64,000 bases of DNA from Guyparkeria halophila. GTDB lineage: Bacteria > Pseudomonadota > Gammaproteobacteria > Halothiobacillales > Halothiobacillaceae. Location of the stretch: contig NZ_CP140153.1 of NCBI RefSeq assembly GCF_034479635.1, positions 1,991,501 through 2,055,500 of the forward strand, read 5' to 3'. This document shows positions 16,248-25,795 of the stretch, one piece after another. A program made the translations under genes and the position numbers. The notes under the pieces are model-generated. The model did not search any database, was not told the origin of the DNA, and was given only the letters and a program-made list of their open reading frames with translations. Numbering within the stretch: the stretch's first letter is position 1; every line of letters starts with the position of its first letter.

Positions 16248-17018
16248 CTAGCCCACCTTGGTTCGGCAGAGCATCTGATCCTCGCCGCTGAGGATCTGCT
16301 TGAGGATCCGGCGCGCGTGGCGCATCGAGGTGGCAAGCGTCTTCTCGATTTCCTTCATCGAGACCGTCTCGCCGTCATGCACCCCGGCCGCCCAGTTGGC
16401 GACGACATTCAGGCTGGCGTAGTCGATGCCGGCCTCGCGTGCCAGCACCGCCTCGGGCATGCCAGTCATGCCGACCACGTCGCAACCGTCACGCTCCAGC
16501 CGCCGGATCTCGGCGGCCGTCTCGAGGCGCGGCCCCTGGGTGGCGCCATAGGTGCCCCCATCGATGATGGGCAGGTCCAGCGCCCGGCCGGCCGAAAGAA
16601 ACGCCTCGCGCAGGGAGGCATCGTAGGGGTAGGTGAAGTCGACGTGGGTAACCGAGTCGAGGTCACCTTCATAGAAGGTCGACGGGCGCCCCCAGGTGTA
16701 ATCAATCAGCTGGTCGGGCACCACCAGCGACCCCGGACCCATATCGGGATGAATCCCGCCGACGGCCGCCACGGCCAGGACGCGACTCACCTTGAGCTCG
16801 CGCAGCGCCCAGATATTCGCGCGGTAATTGACCTGGTGCGGCGGGATGCGGTGGTTGTAGCCATGCCGCGGCAGGAACACCACGTCGCACCCCTGCATCC
16901 GGCCGATGGTCACCGGCCCGGACGGCTCACCGAATGGCGTGGGAACCACCTGGTGACGCACCTCGTCGATCCCCTCGATCTGGGACAGCCCCGTCCCGCC
17001 GATGATTGCCAGATGCAC
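16248..17018 (-). CDS. S-methyl-5'-thioinosine/thioadenosine phosphorylase family protein
   Basis: A 256-residue purine nucleoside phosphorylase of the MTAP family. IIGGTGL opens the phosphate/nucleoside site. FLPRHGYNHRIPPHQVNYRANIWAL, ATQGPRLETAAEI and GMTGMPEAVLARE are characteristic. The last motif and the neighbours match the Pseudomonas aeruginosa S-methyl-5'-thioinosine phosphorylase (PA3004), next to nagZ there, so inosine-type substrates are more likely than methylthioadenosine. The GTG start at 17018 has GGGAGG six bases upstream. It ends the nagZ-hpt-mtnP series. The hypoxanthine it would release is the substrate of the phosphoribosyltransferase encoded just before it. Confidence 0.88.
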   Translation of the reverse strand: MHLAIIGGTGLSQIEGIDEVRHQVVPTPFGEPSGPVTIGRMQGCDVVFLPRHGYNHRIPPHQVNYRANIWALRELKVSRVLAVAAVGGIHPDMGPGSLVVPDQLIDYTWGRPSTFYEGDLDSVTHVDFTYPYDASLREAFLSAGRALDLPIIDGGTYGATQGPRLETAAEIRRLERDGCDVVGMTGMPEAVLAREAGIDYASLNVVANWAAGVHDGETVSMKEIEKTLATSMRHARRILKQILSGEDQMLCRTKVG

Positions 17019-17053
17019 GTCAGTCCTCCCGTCGATTCAAGTCACCCGCCGGC

Positions 17054-17629
17054 TCACTCCCCCTCGGGAAGGACATGAATGCCGGGCAGGTTGCGAAAGT
17101 AGCCATGGTAATCCATGCCCTCGCCGAAGATGTAGCGATCGGGCACCGACACACCGCAGAAGTCCGCGGTCAGCCCCGGCACCTTGCGATCATGCTGCTT
17201 GTCGGTCGCCACCGCGATCCACACGCGGGCCGCCCCCGCGTCGATGCACCATTCGCGTACCGCCGCCAGCGTGGTCCCCTCGTCGAGGATATCGTCGACC
17301 AGCAGCACCTCGCGCCCGGCCAGCTCGATGTCCGGTTGGGCGAGCCACTTGAGCGCCCCGCCGGTGGTCGCTCCCCGGTAGCGTGTGGCGTGCAGGTAGG
17401 AAAGCTCCAGCGGAAACGCCAATCGAGGCAGGAGTTGCCCGGCACTGATCAATCCGCCATTCATCACGGCAAGCACCACCGGCAGGTGCCCGGCGAGTCG
17501 CTGATTGATTTCCCCGGCCAGGCGCGCATAGGCCGTCTGCATGGCCTCGGCGGTGACCAGGCACTCGCAGCGCGCCAGCAAGGCATCAAGCTGATCGGAC
17601 TGCTGGCGAAGGTTGTCGCTCACTTGCAT
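17054..17629 (-). CDS. hpt: Hypoxanthine-guanine phosphoribosyltransferase
   Basis: A 191-residue type I phosphoribosyltransferase. The PRPP loop is VLLVDDILDEGTTL near residue 110, preceded by AVMNGGLISAGQL and followed by ATDKQHDRKVPGLTADFCGVSVPDRYIFGEGMDYHGYFRNLP, the order seen in the HGPRT group of gammaproteobacteria. It recycles hypoxanthine and guanine to IMP and GMP. GGAGA lies four bases upstream of the ATG. It sits between nagZ (22 bp) and the methylthioinosine phosphorylase (35 bp), consistent with a purine salvage role in one transcript. Confidence 0.92.
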   Translation of the reverse strand: MQVSDNLRQQSDQLDALLARCECLVTAEAMQTAYARLAGEINQRLAGHLPVVLAVMNGGLISAGQLLPRLAFPLELSYLHATRYRGATTGGALKWLAQPDIELAGREVLLVDDILDEGTTLAAVREWCIDAGAARVWIAVATDKQHDRKVPGLTADFCGVSVPDRYIFGEGMDYHGYFRNLPGIHVLPEGE

Positions 17630-17651
17630 GACGCTCTCCGGTGGACGGGGT

Positions 17652-18713
17652 TCAGGCCCGATCGGGAAACAGGTCCGGCTCGTCCACGCCCAGCCGTTCG
17701 ATCCATCGCAGGGCCGCGGCGTAACGCGGCGAGTGCGTCAGCTTGGCTTCGCTCGGCACCGGGCCGTGCCCGAACATCCGGGCCAGCCGCGCCTCGCGCT
17801 GGGGACTGGCTGCAAACGCCAGCGACTGCTGCACCCGGTCGACCAGTTCGGGGTGGTTGCAGATCAGCGCCATGTCGACCCCGGCCGCCAGGCATTGCTC
17901 GACGCGCTCCTCGATCTCGCCAACGGCCGAGGCGGCCGCCATGGTGAGATCGTCGCTGAATACCGCCCCCTCGTAGCCCCACTGTTGACGCAGGATCTCG
18001 CGCACCCAGACCGGCGAGAAACCGGCCGGCCGCGCGTCCACTTCCGGGTAGACCACATGCGAGACCATCAGGCCGGGGATCAGGCGATCCGCCATCGCCC
18101 GGAACGGGCGCAGATCGGTCTTCTCGATGGTCGCGAGCGGGCGCGGATCGACCGGGTGGGCGATGTGCGAGTCGGCCGCGACCGCACCATGCCCGGGATA
18201 GTGCTTGCCCACGGCAGCCATGCCGGCATCCTGCATCCCGCCGGTCCAGGCGATCGCCAGCGCGATCACCGCCTCGGGGCGTTCGTCGAAGGCCCGGTCA
18301 CCGATCACGCCGCTGATGCCGCGGTCGAGGTCGAGGACCGGGGCGAAGCTCAGGTCCACCCCGACCTCGCGCAGCTGCACCGCCATCAGCCAGCCCAGCG
18401 AGCGGGCCGCTTCCAGGCCGGCCTGACGATCCTCGTCGAAGAGATCGCCCAGACGCCCCATCGCCGGCAAGGCCACGAAGCCGTCACCCTTGAAACGCTG
18501 TACGCGCCCGCCTTCCTGGTCGACGGCGATCAGCAGGTGCGGCCGTCGCAGGGCCCGGATCTCGGCGATCAGCTCGGCAAGCGGCTCCCATCCTTCGAAA
18601 TGACGGGCGAACAGGATCACCCCGCCCGTGGAAGGGTGCTGCAGTCGACGCCGGTCGGCCGGGGTGATTTCCGGGCCGGCCAGATCGATCATCAAGGGGC
18701 CGAGTGCGGTCAT
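17652..18713 (-). CDS. nagZ: Beta-N-acetylhexosaminidase NagZ
   Basis: A 353-residue cytoplasmic glycoside hydrolase family 3 enzyme that removes GlcNAc from anhydro-muropeptides in peptidoglycan recycling. ILFARHFE, AVDQEGGRVQRF, KHYPGHGAVAADSHIAHPVD (the NagZ catalytic loop with its His/Asp dyad) and the nucleophile region VFSDDLTMAAA are all present. No signal peptide is seen, as expected. AAGGA precedes the ATG by six bases. In species with inducible AmpC its products control beta-lactamase expression; two beta-lactamase-fold genes lie 13 kb away, but I see no ampR. Confidence 0.96.
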   Translation of the reverse strand: MTALGPLMIDLAGPEITPADRRRLQHPSTGGVILFARHFEGWEPLAELIAEIRALRRPHLLIAVDQEGGRVQRFKGDGFVALPAMGRLGDLFDEDRQAGLEAARSLGWLMAVQLREVGVDLSFAPVLDLDRGISGVIGDRAFDERPEAVIALAIAWTGGMQDAGMAAVGKHYPGHGAVAADSHIAHPVDPRPLATIEKTDLRPFRAMADRLIPGLMVSHVVYPEVDARPAGFSPVWVREILRQQWGYEGAVFSDDLTMAAASAVGEIEERVEQCLAAGVDMALICNHPELVDRVQQSLAFAASPQREARLARMFGHGPVPSEAKLTHSPRYAAALRWIERLGVDEPDLFPDRA

Positions 18714-18737
18714 ACCGGTTTCCTTCCGTGGGATGGG

Positions 18738-19727
18738 TCAGTGGTCACGCCGATTGCGCACGTTGCGCCAGCGTCGACTGCGGCCATTGTTGCCCAGCAA
18801 GGCCGCCTCGGCGAGTGCGCCGAGGTACACGTACAGGCCCAGCGCCACCAGCAGGGCCGCTGCGGCGAACACCATCAGGGTAGCCACCGTTCCCTGATCC
18901 GAGTAGCCCATCGACACCTTGAACATGGTCAACAGACCTTCGATCAGGATGGCAACCAGGATGGCCGCGACAAAGCGCGTCATGGTTCGTCTCACGGTGC
19001 TGTGGCGATGGACATCCTTCTCCATCAGCACCTCTTCCTCGAACACCGTCTTGGCCAGATCGAAGATGGCCATGGCCAATGTCAGGACGACGATCACCTC
19101 GAATGGCTTGAGTCGCAGCTCAGCCGCCCAGCCGGGTTCCATCAAGGCGTGGACCAACTCGCTCATGCTGCTGTAGAAAAGCACGCCGGCCACCATCAGC
19201 ATCGCCGCGGCGAACAAACCGTAGAGCGCGCGAAAGAATGGCTCGATACGGCGACGCAGGGTGTCACCAAGCAGGAAGCTGATCATCGCCTCGAGGTCGA
19301 CGTCGATGACCAGGTAACCCACCCGTCCCTGGTGTTCGATCTGCAGGGTCGCCGAGATGCACAGATCCCGCGAGGCGGAGGACAGATACGGCTCGGTCAG
19401 GTGGACGTACTCCCCCTCCTGGAAGAACTTGAAATACGGTCGTTGACTGCGATCGGTGCCCTTGCCTCGCCCCATTGCCCGATTGACATAGCCGGTCTCG
19501 TCAGCACCGTACTCGGCGACCTGAACCCCCTCCTCGTCCAGCAGGTAGACCAGATCGACAAAGGGATAGAGATCGATCAGCTTCTCGGTCACCGAATGCA
19601 GGGCCGCCTGGTCGGTGAGCAGCCGCGGCTCGCCGATCCCGGTGATGATCGATTCGATCAGTTCACGAATCGAGCGCGATTGCTCGTGATAGCGATCGAT
19701 GGTGCTGATGTAATTGGCCGAATGCAT
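18738..19727 (-). CDS. PDC/Cache sensor domain membrane protein
   Basis: A 329-residue protein. The first about 150 residues form a soluble PDC/Cache-like ligand-binding domain (YPFVDLVYLLDEEGVQV, then RSQRPYFKFFQEGEYVHLTEPYLSSAS). Three or four membrane helices follow (about 165-195, 205-225, 250-275 and 285-310). No histidine kinase, GGDEF or chemotaxis module is present, so its output is unknown. The frame extends to 19802, but I start at the ATG at 19727 because AAGGA precedes it and the extension has no ribosome site. It lies 24 bp upstream of nagZ and is probably co-transcribed with the cell-wall and purine salvage genes. Confidence 0.75.
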   Translation of the reverse strand: MHSANYISTIDRYHEQSRSIRELIESIITGIGEPRLLTDQAALHSVTEKLIDLYPFVDLVYLLDEEGVQVAEYGADETGYVNRAMGRGKGTDRSQRPYFKFFQEGEYVHLTEPYLSSASRDLCISATLQIEHQGRVGYLVIDVDLEAMISFLLGDTLRRRIEPFFRALYGLFAAAMLMVAGVLFYSSMSELVHALMEPGWAAELRLKPFEVIVVLTLAMAIFDLAKTVFEEEVLMEKDVHRHSTVRRTMTRFVAAILVAILIEGLLTMFKVSMGYSDQGTVATLMVFAAAALLVALGLYVYLGALAEAALLGNNGRSRRWRNVRNRRDH

Positions 19728-19811
19728 GATGTCCTTGGCTGGCAAAGAAAATGGGTTGGGCGACGGCCCAGGCGGGCAGTTTAACCCGAGCGGACCGGCC
19801 ATGTAGCGGGC

Positions 19812-19837
19812 AAAAAGAGGCGCCCACGAGGGGCGCC
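19812..19837 (-). terminator. Terminator downstream of the dienelactone hydrolase gene
   Basis: On the minus strand GGCGCCC (19837-19831) and GGGCGCC (19825-19819) form a 7-bp stem followed by TCTTTTT (19818-19812). It is about 260 bp from the stop codon of the gene it would serve. Confidence 0.6.
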
Positions 19838-20096
19838 CAGGAAGGAGGAGTCAAAGAGCACCAAACGGGGCGCGCCGGAACCGATGAAGGACGACGCGTC
19901 GTGTTGGCAAACCACTAACAGCGAGAAGCATGCCAGCGGTTTGTGACGCGCGGATGGCAAGGGGCTATCCGCGCCATGACGCGGTTTCTCCGCGACGACC
20001 GGCCAAGACCGAGGGCCCGCCCAAACGGCCCCGGCGGCAAACATCTGCCCCTTCGCGGTGCAACGCGACCGACAACGCCCCAGCCTGGATCGGGGC
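19838..20096. other. Non-coding gap with one hairpin
   Basis: No gene is supported here. The only structure I see is a perfect 8-bp inverted repeat, GCGCGGAT (19948-19955) with ATCCGCGC (19967-19974), loop 11 nt and no T-tract. It may be part of the long 3' untranslated region of the hydrolase transcript. Confidence 0.4.
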
Positions 20097-20831
20097 TCAG
20101 CCCAGTTTGTCCGCGAAGAAATCGAGCGTCTTCGCCATCGAATCGCGGTCAGCGCTCTCGTCGTAGGAAAGCGGCAGGCCGAACTTCGCGGCCTTCTCGT
20201 CGGCACCCGGATTGGTGAAGGCATGACTGACCCCGGGATAGCGGGTGACCTGCACCTGGGCGCCGGCCTCGCGCATCTCGTCGGCGACGCGCTCGACCAC
20301 CTGCGGGTCGGCCATCGGGTCATCCTCACCGGTGAAGATCCAGGTGGGCGTGTCGATGGTCCCGGCAATCGGTGCCAGGCCGCTGATGCCGGCATGGAAG
20401 GTCGCCAGCGCGTCGTGATGCACGCCCTGGCGGGCCATGCTCAAGCCCACCGAGCCGCCGAAGCAGTACCCGATCGCCGCAAGCCGCTCGGCATCGACGG
20501 CATCATGGCGCTTGATCGCCTCGATCGCGAGCCGATAACGGGTTTTCAACGCCTCGAAATCTGCCAGGGCCTGATTCATCAGCTCGGTGGCCTCGCCGGC
20601 GTCCTCGGTGACGCGGCCATCGCCATAGAGGTCGATGGCGAAACCGACATAACCGGCCTCGGCCATGTCGCGTGCGCGCTTTTCCATGTAGGCGGTCCGG
20701 CCCCAGAACTCCGGCACCACCAGCACCGCCGGTCGCGGTCCGGCGGCATTGGCATCATAGGCGACCAGGCCCTTCATGGTCAGGTCGTCGGAACGATACT
20801 CGAGTTCTTCGGTCTTGATTTCTGCAGCCAT
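20097..20831 (-). CDS. Dienelactone hydrolase family protein
   Basis: A 244-residue alpha/beta hydrolase of the dienelactone hydrolase family. The nucleophile is the Cys in IGYCFGGS, the oxyanion region is VVPEFWG, the acid is probably the Asp in FTGEDDPM, and the base is the His in GVSHAF: the Cys-Asp-His triad of the family. The frame extends to 20930, but AAGGAG lies seven bases before the ATG at 20831. No aromatic-degradation genes are nearby, so a general esterase or lactonase role is likely. Monocistronic. Confidence 0.88.
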   Translation of the reverse strand: MAAEIKTEELEYRSDDLTMKGLVAYDANAAGPRPAVLVVPEFWGRTAYMEKRARDMAEAGYVGFAIDLYGDGRVTEDAGEATELMNQALADFEALKTRYRLAIEAIKRHDAVDAERLAAIGYCFGGSVGLSMARQGVHHDALATFHAGISGLAPIAGTIDTPTWIFTGEDDPMADPQVVERVADEMREAGAQVQVTRYPGVSHAFTNPGADEKAAKFGLPLSYDESADRDSMAKTLDFFADKLG

Positions 20832-20945
20832 CTCTCTCTCCTTGTCCCCTGTGAACCGGTATGTCAGGCCGATCGGACTGTACCGCCACGCGCACCCAGG
20901 CCGGGGGCGTGACGTCGACTGAATCGGCAAACGTCCTGGCCGGAA

Positions 20946-21656
20946 TCAGCCGGCCGCCTCAGCGGCCGGTTCCGGCGAGCGGGCGGCCTGGGCAGCCTGG
21001 GCGGCACGGGCCCGTCGCGACGAGCGTTGGTCGATCGCCTGCTTGAAGGCCACCAGCAACGCCAGGCCGATGAACGCCCCCGGCGGCATCAGGGCCAGCA
21101 GGAAGGTCATCTGCTCGGGGAGAATCCGCACGCCCCAGTCGATCGCGATCGGCCCGAACAGCTGATCCGCGCCATCGAGCAGGGTGCCGAAACCGATCAG
21201 CTCGCGCATGCCCCCCAGCACCACCAGCACCAGACCGAACCCCAGGCCCATCATCAGGCCGTCGAACAGCGACACCCCGAACCCGTGGCGCGAGGCAAAG
21301 CCTTCGGCCCGGGCAATGATGATGCAGTTGGTCACGATCAGCGGGATGAAGATGCCGAGCGTGTTGTAGAGCTCGTGGAAGTGGGCGTTCATGATCAGTT
21401 CGATGATGGTGACCACCGAGGCAATCACCATCACGTAGACCGGCAGGCGCACCTCGGCGCGGACCCAGTCACGGATCAGGGACACCACGCCGTTGGAGAC
21501 CAACAGGGTCACCAGCGTGGCGATCGCCAGCCCGAGCGCGTTGACCGTGGTGTTGGAAATGGCGAGCAAGGGGCACAGGCCGAGCACCTGTACCAGCGCG
21601 GGGTTGTTCTTCCACAGCCCGTCGAGGGCCAGTTCGGATAGACGCGGGTCATTCAT
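20946..21656 (-). CDS. rsxE: Electron transport complex subunit RsxE/RnfE
   Basis: Integral membrane subunit (236 residues, about six helices) of the Rsx/Rnf ion-translocating ferredoxin:NAD oxidoreductase. [26 protein letters not shown] is the characteristic first segment, with the Cys thought to bind an intramembrane iron-sulfur centre together with RsxA. I start at the ATG at 21656, which overlaps the rsxG end by 8 bp; the longer frame to 21803 is out-of-frame rsxG sequence. It is the last gene of the operon. The Ala-rich, charged C-terminus is longer than usual. Confidence 0.95.
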   Translation of the reverse strand: MNDPRLSELALDGLWKNNPALVQVLGLCPLLAISNTTVNALGLAIATLVTLLVSNGVVSLIRDWVRAEVRLPVYVMVIASVVTIIELIMNAHFHELYNTLGIFIPLIVTNCIIIARAEGFASRHGFGVSLFDGLMMGLGFGLVLVVLGGMRELIGFGTLLDGADQLFGPIAIDWGVRILPEQMTFLLALMPPGAFIGLALLVAFKQAIDQRSSRRARAAQAAQAARSPEPAAEAAG

Positions 21657-22386
21657 GCTCGTCTTCCTCTGCCGTTGTCGTCGGCGGCTCGTCGAACAGC
21701 AACGGGTGGTGGCGGTCGACGTACTCCAGCACGTCCTTGACCGCCCCCACCACGGCGCGGGGCGAGACCGTCGCGCCGGTGAACTGGTCGAAGATGCCGC
21801 CATCCTTCTTCACCGCCCAGTCCTCGGCCGGGGGATCACCCAACCGACGCCCGGAGAAACCCTGTATCCAGTCGGTCTTGTCCGCCTTGATCTTGTCACC
21901 GAGGCCCGGGGTCTCCCGCTGCTCGAGCACGCGCACGCCGGCGATTTCACCATCGATCGTCACGCCCACCAGCAAGCGGATATCGCCACTGTAACCGCGA
22001 TGGGTGACCACCGGGATGGCCACCGCCACCACCTCGCCATCCTCGCGGGCACGAAACCCCAGTTGGCCGGCACGCATCGCCCGCTCGCGCTGCTCGACCG
22101 ACAGCGTCGTCGGCAGCACGTCGTCCGCGGCCGGCCGGATCACCGGCTCACCCAGCTCGAGTGCCTCGGGATCGGGCAGCAGAAAGGCCTCCTCGGCCGG
22201 ATTGTTGTCGTGCGTCTGGCCCTGCAGCACCGCCATGATCTGGCCGAGCAGCACGGCCTGGCGATTCATCTCTATCTGGTCGGCGGTCTTCTGCTGGGTA
22301 TAGGCGACAAACCCCACGCCCAGACCGAAGAACATGGCCAACACCACCGCGGTGATCACCACGCGACGCAGTTCCAGGTTGATCAC
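21649..22386 (-). CDS. rsxG: Electron transport complex subunit RsxG/RnfG
   Basis: This 245-residue subunit has one N-terminal membrane helix (residues 8-30) and a periplasmic FMN-binding domain. The flavinylation motif T203-G-A-T206 (QFTGATVSP) would carry covalent FMN on Thr206, attached by ApbE, which is not in the window. [12 protein letters not shown] and ETPGLGDKI are standard RnfG segments. It lies 1 bp after rsxD and overlaps rsxE. Confidence 0.95.
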   Translation of the reverse strand: MINLELRRVVITAVVLAMFFGLGVGFVAYTQQKTADQIEMNRQAVLLGQIMAVLQGQTHDNNPAEEAFLLPDPEALELGEPVIRPAADDVLPTTLSVEQRERAMRAGQLGFRAREDGEVVAVAIPVVTHRGYSGDIRLLVGVTIDGEIAGVRVLEQRETPGLGDKIKADKTDWIQGFSGRRLGDPPAEDWAVKKDGGIFDQFTGATVSPRAVVGAVKDVLEYVDRHHPLLFDEPPTTTAEEDEHE

Positions 22387-22387
22387 G

Positions 22388-23437
22388 TCAGCGGCCCTCC
22401 GTATCGGTACCGACGCGATCCTTGCGACCGAAGACCGGCGGCTGGGTGTAGTAATCGATCAAGGGGACGGCCAGGTTCATCAGCAGGATGGCAAAGGCCA
22501 CCCCATCCGGGTAGTTGCCGAAACTGCGAATCAGCACCGCCAGCACGCCGATACCGAAGCCGAACACCAATCGCCCCCGCGGGGTGGTGGAGGCGGTGAC
22601 CGGGTCCGTGGCGACAAACAGCGCCCCGAAAATCACCCCACCGGTGACCAGGTGGAACAGGGGGTCGGCAAAACGCTCCGGATCGATCCCCCACAGCAAC
22701 GCGGCCGTCAGCAGCACCCCGGCCACCATCGCGACCGGGATATGCCATCGAATCGCGCCGCGATAGAACATCCAGGCGCCGCCCGCGAGAAAGGCCAGGT
22801 TGAGCCAGACCGACCACGCCCCGCCCTGCCAGATCGAGAGGCCCGCCCCGGTGACCTCACCGCCCTGGGTCACCACCATCCGCCATTGGTCCAGGGGAGT
22901 GGCCTGGCTCAGGGCGTCGAAGCCGGTGGCGCCCGGCAGCACGCCGAAGAAGGTCCATTGCGCGGCTTCGGCCAGCGTCAGGCTCGCCGCCCCGCCCTCG
23001 ATCGGTGCGCCCCAGCGGGTCATCGCCTCGGGGAAGGAGACCAGCAGTACCACGTAGCCGACCATCGCCGGATTGAACAGGTTGTAGCCGATGCCGCCGT
23101 AAAGCTGCTTGGCGACGACCACCGCGAAGACCGCGCCCACCACCGGCAACCACCAGGGGGCCAGGTTGGGCAGGCACAGCGCGAGTATCCAGCCGGTAAT
23201 CAAGACCGATCGATCACTCAGCGCCGGCTGGAACGGCCGCGCCCGCAGCCACAGCATCAGGGCCTCGGTCAGCCAGGCCGCGCCGACGGCCAGCGCCACG
23301 TTGAACAACACGCCCCAGCCCAACAGCCAAGTCGCCACGACAGTGCCGGGCACCAGCGCCCACAGCACCACCGTCATCACGTCGGCCACGTTGGAGCGGG
23401 CCTCGACGTGTGGCGAGGTCTGGACCGGAAACTTCAT
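22388..23437 (-). CDS. rsxD: Electron transport complex subunit RsxD/RnfD
   Basis: A 349-residue membrane subunit homologous to NqrB. SPHVEARSNVADVM opens the protein, followed by about nine helices, KQLYGGIGYNLFNPAMVGYVVLL, and the segment FVATDPVTASTTPRGR, which contains the Ser/Thr expected to bind covalent FMN. The start overlaps the rsxC stop by 4 bp. Confidence 0.95.
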   Translation of the reverse strand: MKFPVQTSPHVEARSNVADVMTVVLWALVPGTVVATWLLGWGVLFNVALAVGAAWLTEALMLWLRARPFQPALSDRSVLITGWILALCLPNLAPWWLPVVGAVFAVVVAKQLYGGIGYNLFNPAMVGYVVLLVSFPEAMTRWGAPIEGGAASLTLAEAAQWTFFGVLPGATGFDALSQATPLDQWRMVVTQGGEVTGAGLSIWQGGAWSVWLNLAFLAGGAWMFYRGAIRWHIPVAMVAGVLLTAALLWGIDPERFADPLFHLVTGGVIFGALFVATDPVTASTTPRGRLVFGFGIGVLAVLIRSFGNYPDGVAFAILLMNLAVPLIDYYTQPPVFGRKDRVGTDTEGR

Positions 23438-25200
23438 GACGACCCTCCCGGCCGTTCGGTGGATTCATCCGACGGGGGTGCGGCACCATCCGGCTCACCC
23501 GGCTCACCCGGCTCACCCGGCTCACCCTGGCCACGCGGCCCCTGCTGCACGCGCGCCTTGCGCTCCTTGGCCCGGGCGCGGGCGGCCTCGATACTCATCG
23601 AGGCGGCGGATTTGCCATCGTCGGCCGACGTCGTCGCGCTCTTGCGGCCCTCCCCGTTGGCGTTGGCGGGGGCGTCGGCCTCCTGGGCGTCCTTTTTTGC
23701 CGCCTTTTCCTGGGCGGCCTTGATGGCAGCACGCTTTTTCGCCAGCGCCGCCTCCCGTTCGGCCTTTTGGCGCTCGATACGCTCGTTGTGGAACTCGAAC
23801 CGTCGCCGGGCGTGCTCGGCCTTGGCCTTCTCGCGCTCGGCCGACCAGATCTCGGTCTTGGCGTGGCGGAAATACTGCACCAGCGGAATGTGCGACGGGC
23901 AGACCGCCGAGCAGACCCCGCACTCGATGCAGTCGAACAGGTGATAGTCGTGGCTGCGCTCGAACTGCTGGGCGCGCGCGTACCAGTAGAGCTGCTGCGG
24001 CAGCAGGTCGGCCGGGCAGGCCTCCGAGCAGCGCGAACAGCGGATGCAGGGCTGCGGCGGTGGGGTCGGATCGCGATCGACCGGCCGCATGGCGAGCAGG
24101 CAGTTGGTCGCCTTGACCACCGGCACGGCATCCTCATGCAGGGCAAAGCCCATCATCGGCCCGCCCATCAGCAATCGGTCGACGCCCTGGGTATAACCGC
24201 CGGCCGCCTCGATCACCTTCGCCATCGGTGTACCGACACGTACCCGCAGATTGCGCGGCTCGGCCACCCCGCCGCCGGTGACGGTGACGACCCGCTCGGT
24301 CAGTGCGCGGCCCTCGACCACCGCATGCCAACTGTTGGCCACGGTGCCGACGTTCAGGCACAGCAACCGGTAATCGGTGACGTGCCGATTGCGCGGCACC
24401 TCGATGCCGGTGAGCGTACGGATCAGCTGCTTCTCGCCACCGGCCGGGTAGATGCTCGGCACCACCTTGATCTCGAAGCGTCGTTCGTCCTCGTCGGCCG
24501 CGAGCCGGTCGATCACCGCCTGCAGGGCCTCGATCGCCCGCGGCTTGTTGTCCTCGATCCCGATCAGGCACCGCGAGGCACCGACGGCATGCAGCATCAT
24601 CTGCGCGCCTCGCAGGATGGGCTCGGGCGCCTCCTGCATCAGTCGGTCGTCACAGGAAATGAAGGGTTCGCATTCCGCGCCGTTGAGCACCAGCGTCTCG
24701 ACCCCGCCGGGGTTGGCGGTGGCGAGCTTAACCGCGGTAGGGAACACCGCGCCACCCAGGCCGACGATGCCGGCCTCGCGCAGCCGTGCCCGGATCTCGA
24801 CGGGGCTCCTGTTTTGGTAATCGGGCCAGGGCTCGAGCGGCTCGGCCTCGCGGTCCTCGCCGTCGGCGGCCAGCACGATGCTCTGCGCGGACAGGCCGCC
24901 CGGGTGCGGCAGGCCGCGCGGCTCGATCGCCTGGATCACGCCCGAGGTGGGCGCGTGGATGGCCGCGGAGATGAAATCGTCCGGGCGGGCCAGCAACTGG
25001 CCGCGACGGACGTGGTCACCGACCGCGACCACCGGGATGGCCGGCGCGCCGATATGCATGTGCAACGGCAGGACGTACTCGTCGACCAGCGGCATCTCGC
25101 CGATCGGGCGATCACAGGCCGGCGCCTTGTGATAATCGAGATCCAGCCCGCCGTGGAAGCCGTGCAGCCCCGGCGAGATCGTGGCGCGCGCCTCAGGCAT
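23434..25200 (-). CDS. rsxC: Electron transport complex subunit RsxC/RnfC
   Basis: The NADH/flavin-binding and iron-sulfur subunit (588 residues). The Nqo1-like core has [14 protein letters not shown] and [15 protein letters not shown]. Two 4Fe-4S motifs, [12 protein letters not shown] and [12 protein letters not shown], follow. After the second, a highly charged Lys/Ala/Glu-rich tail of about 130 residues is probably helical and ends in four Gly-Glu-Pro repeats. The frame extends upstream to 25299, but that part overlaps rsxB out of frame. The ATG at 25200 overlaps the rsxB stop by 8 bp and begins directly with the conserved GLHGFHGG region. Confidence 0.95.
   Translation of the reverse strand: MPEARATISPGLHGFHGGLDLDYHKAPACDRPIGEMPLVDEYVLPLHMHIGAPAIPVVAVGDHVRRGQLLARPDDFISAAIHAPTSGVIQAIEPRGLPHPGGLSAQSIVLAADGEDREAEPLEPWPDYQNRSPVEIRARLREAGIVGLGGAVFPTAVKLATANPGGVETLVLNGAECEPFISCDDRLMQEAPEPILRGAQMMLHAVGASRCLIGIEDNKPRAIEALQAVIDRLAADEDERRFEIKVVPSIYPAGGEKQLIRTLTGIEVPRNRHVTDYRLLCLNVGTVANSWHAVVEGRALTERVVTVTGGGVAEPRNLRVRVGTPMAKVIEAAGGYTQGVDRLLMGGPMMGFALHEDAVPVVKATNCLLAMRPVDRDPTPPPQPCIRCSRCSEACPADLLPQQLYWYARAQQFERSHDYHLFDCIECGVCSAVCPSHIPLVQYFRHAKTEIWSAEREKAKAEHARRRFEFHNERIERQKAEREAALAKKRAAIKAAQEKAAKKDAQEADAPANANGEGRKSATTSADDGKSAASMSIEAARARAKERKARVQQGPRGQGEPGEPGEPGEPDGAAPPSDESTERPGGSS
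23492..23527. repeat. Four perfect 9-bp tandem repeats in the 3' end of rsxC
   Basis: GGCTCACCC occurs four times in succession (23492, 23501, 23510, 23519), encoding Gly-Glu-Pro repeats on the minus strand. Copy-number change would keep the frame. Confidence 0.97.
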
Positions 25201-25795
25201 TGGCCAGACCCTCGCCCAGGCCCTCGCTCCGGGCAGCCGCCCCACGCGTGGGCACCGGATGGGCGGATTCGGGCATCGGGAAACGGTAGGCCTCGACACC
25301 CTCCTCGATCGGCACCATGTCGATGCAGTCCACCGGGCAGGGCTCGACGCAGAGTTCGCAACCGGTGCACTCGTCCTCGATCACGGTGTGCATCTGCTTG
25401 GCCGCGCCCAGAATCGCATCGACCGGACACGCCTGGATGCACTTGGTGCAGCCGATGCAGACCTCCTCGTCGATGATCGCGAGCGTCTTGACCTCCTGGA
25501 CCTCGAGCTCGTCGTCCAGCGGCTTGAAGTCGACCTCAAGCAGGTCGGCGAGATTGCGGATGGTCGACTCGCCACCGGGCGGGCAGCGGTTGATATCCGC
25601 ATCGCCCTTGGCCATCGCCTCGGCATACGGCTTGCAGCCGGGGTAGCCGCACTGGCCGCATTGGGTCTGCGGCAACAGCTCGTCGATGCGCTCGGCGAGC
25701 GGGTTGCCCTCGACCCGGAAGAACTGCGCGGCCAGCCCCAGCAGCACACCGAAGAAGATCGCCAGCCCGACGGCAAGAAGAATCGCGAGCCACAT
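25193..25795 (-). CDS. rsxB: Electron transport complex subunit RsxB/RnfB
   Basis: A 200-residue iron-sulfur subunit. One membrane helix (residues 2-24) is followed by a cluster motif [12 protein letters not shown] with a later Cys (RCPPGG), and then two ferredoxin-type motifs, [12 protein letters not shown] and [12 protein letters not shown]. It carries electrons between RsxC and the membrane subunits. Its ATG shares one base with the rsxA stop (TGATG). Confidence 0.97.
   Translation of the reverse strand: MWLAILLAVGLAIFFGVLLGLAAQFFRVEGNPLAERIDELLPQTQCGQCGYPGCKPYAEAMAKGDADINRCPPGGESTIRNLADLLEVDFKPLDDELEVQEVKTLAIIDEEVCIGCTKCIQACPVDAILGAAKQMHTVIEDECTGCELCVEPCPVDCIDMVPIEEGVEAYRFPMPESAHPVPTRGAAARSEGLGEGLANA

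Noticed and set aside
15123-19784. Two long plus-strand frames (651 and 723 codons) opposite thrC, mtnP, hpt, nagZ
   Set aside because: Shadow frames with the composition typical of antisense high-GC coding DNA and no conserved motif.
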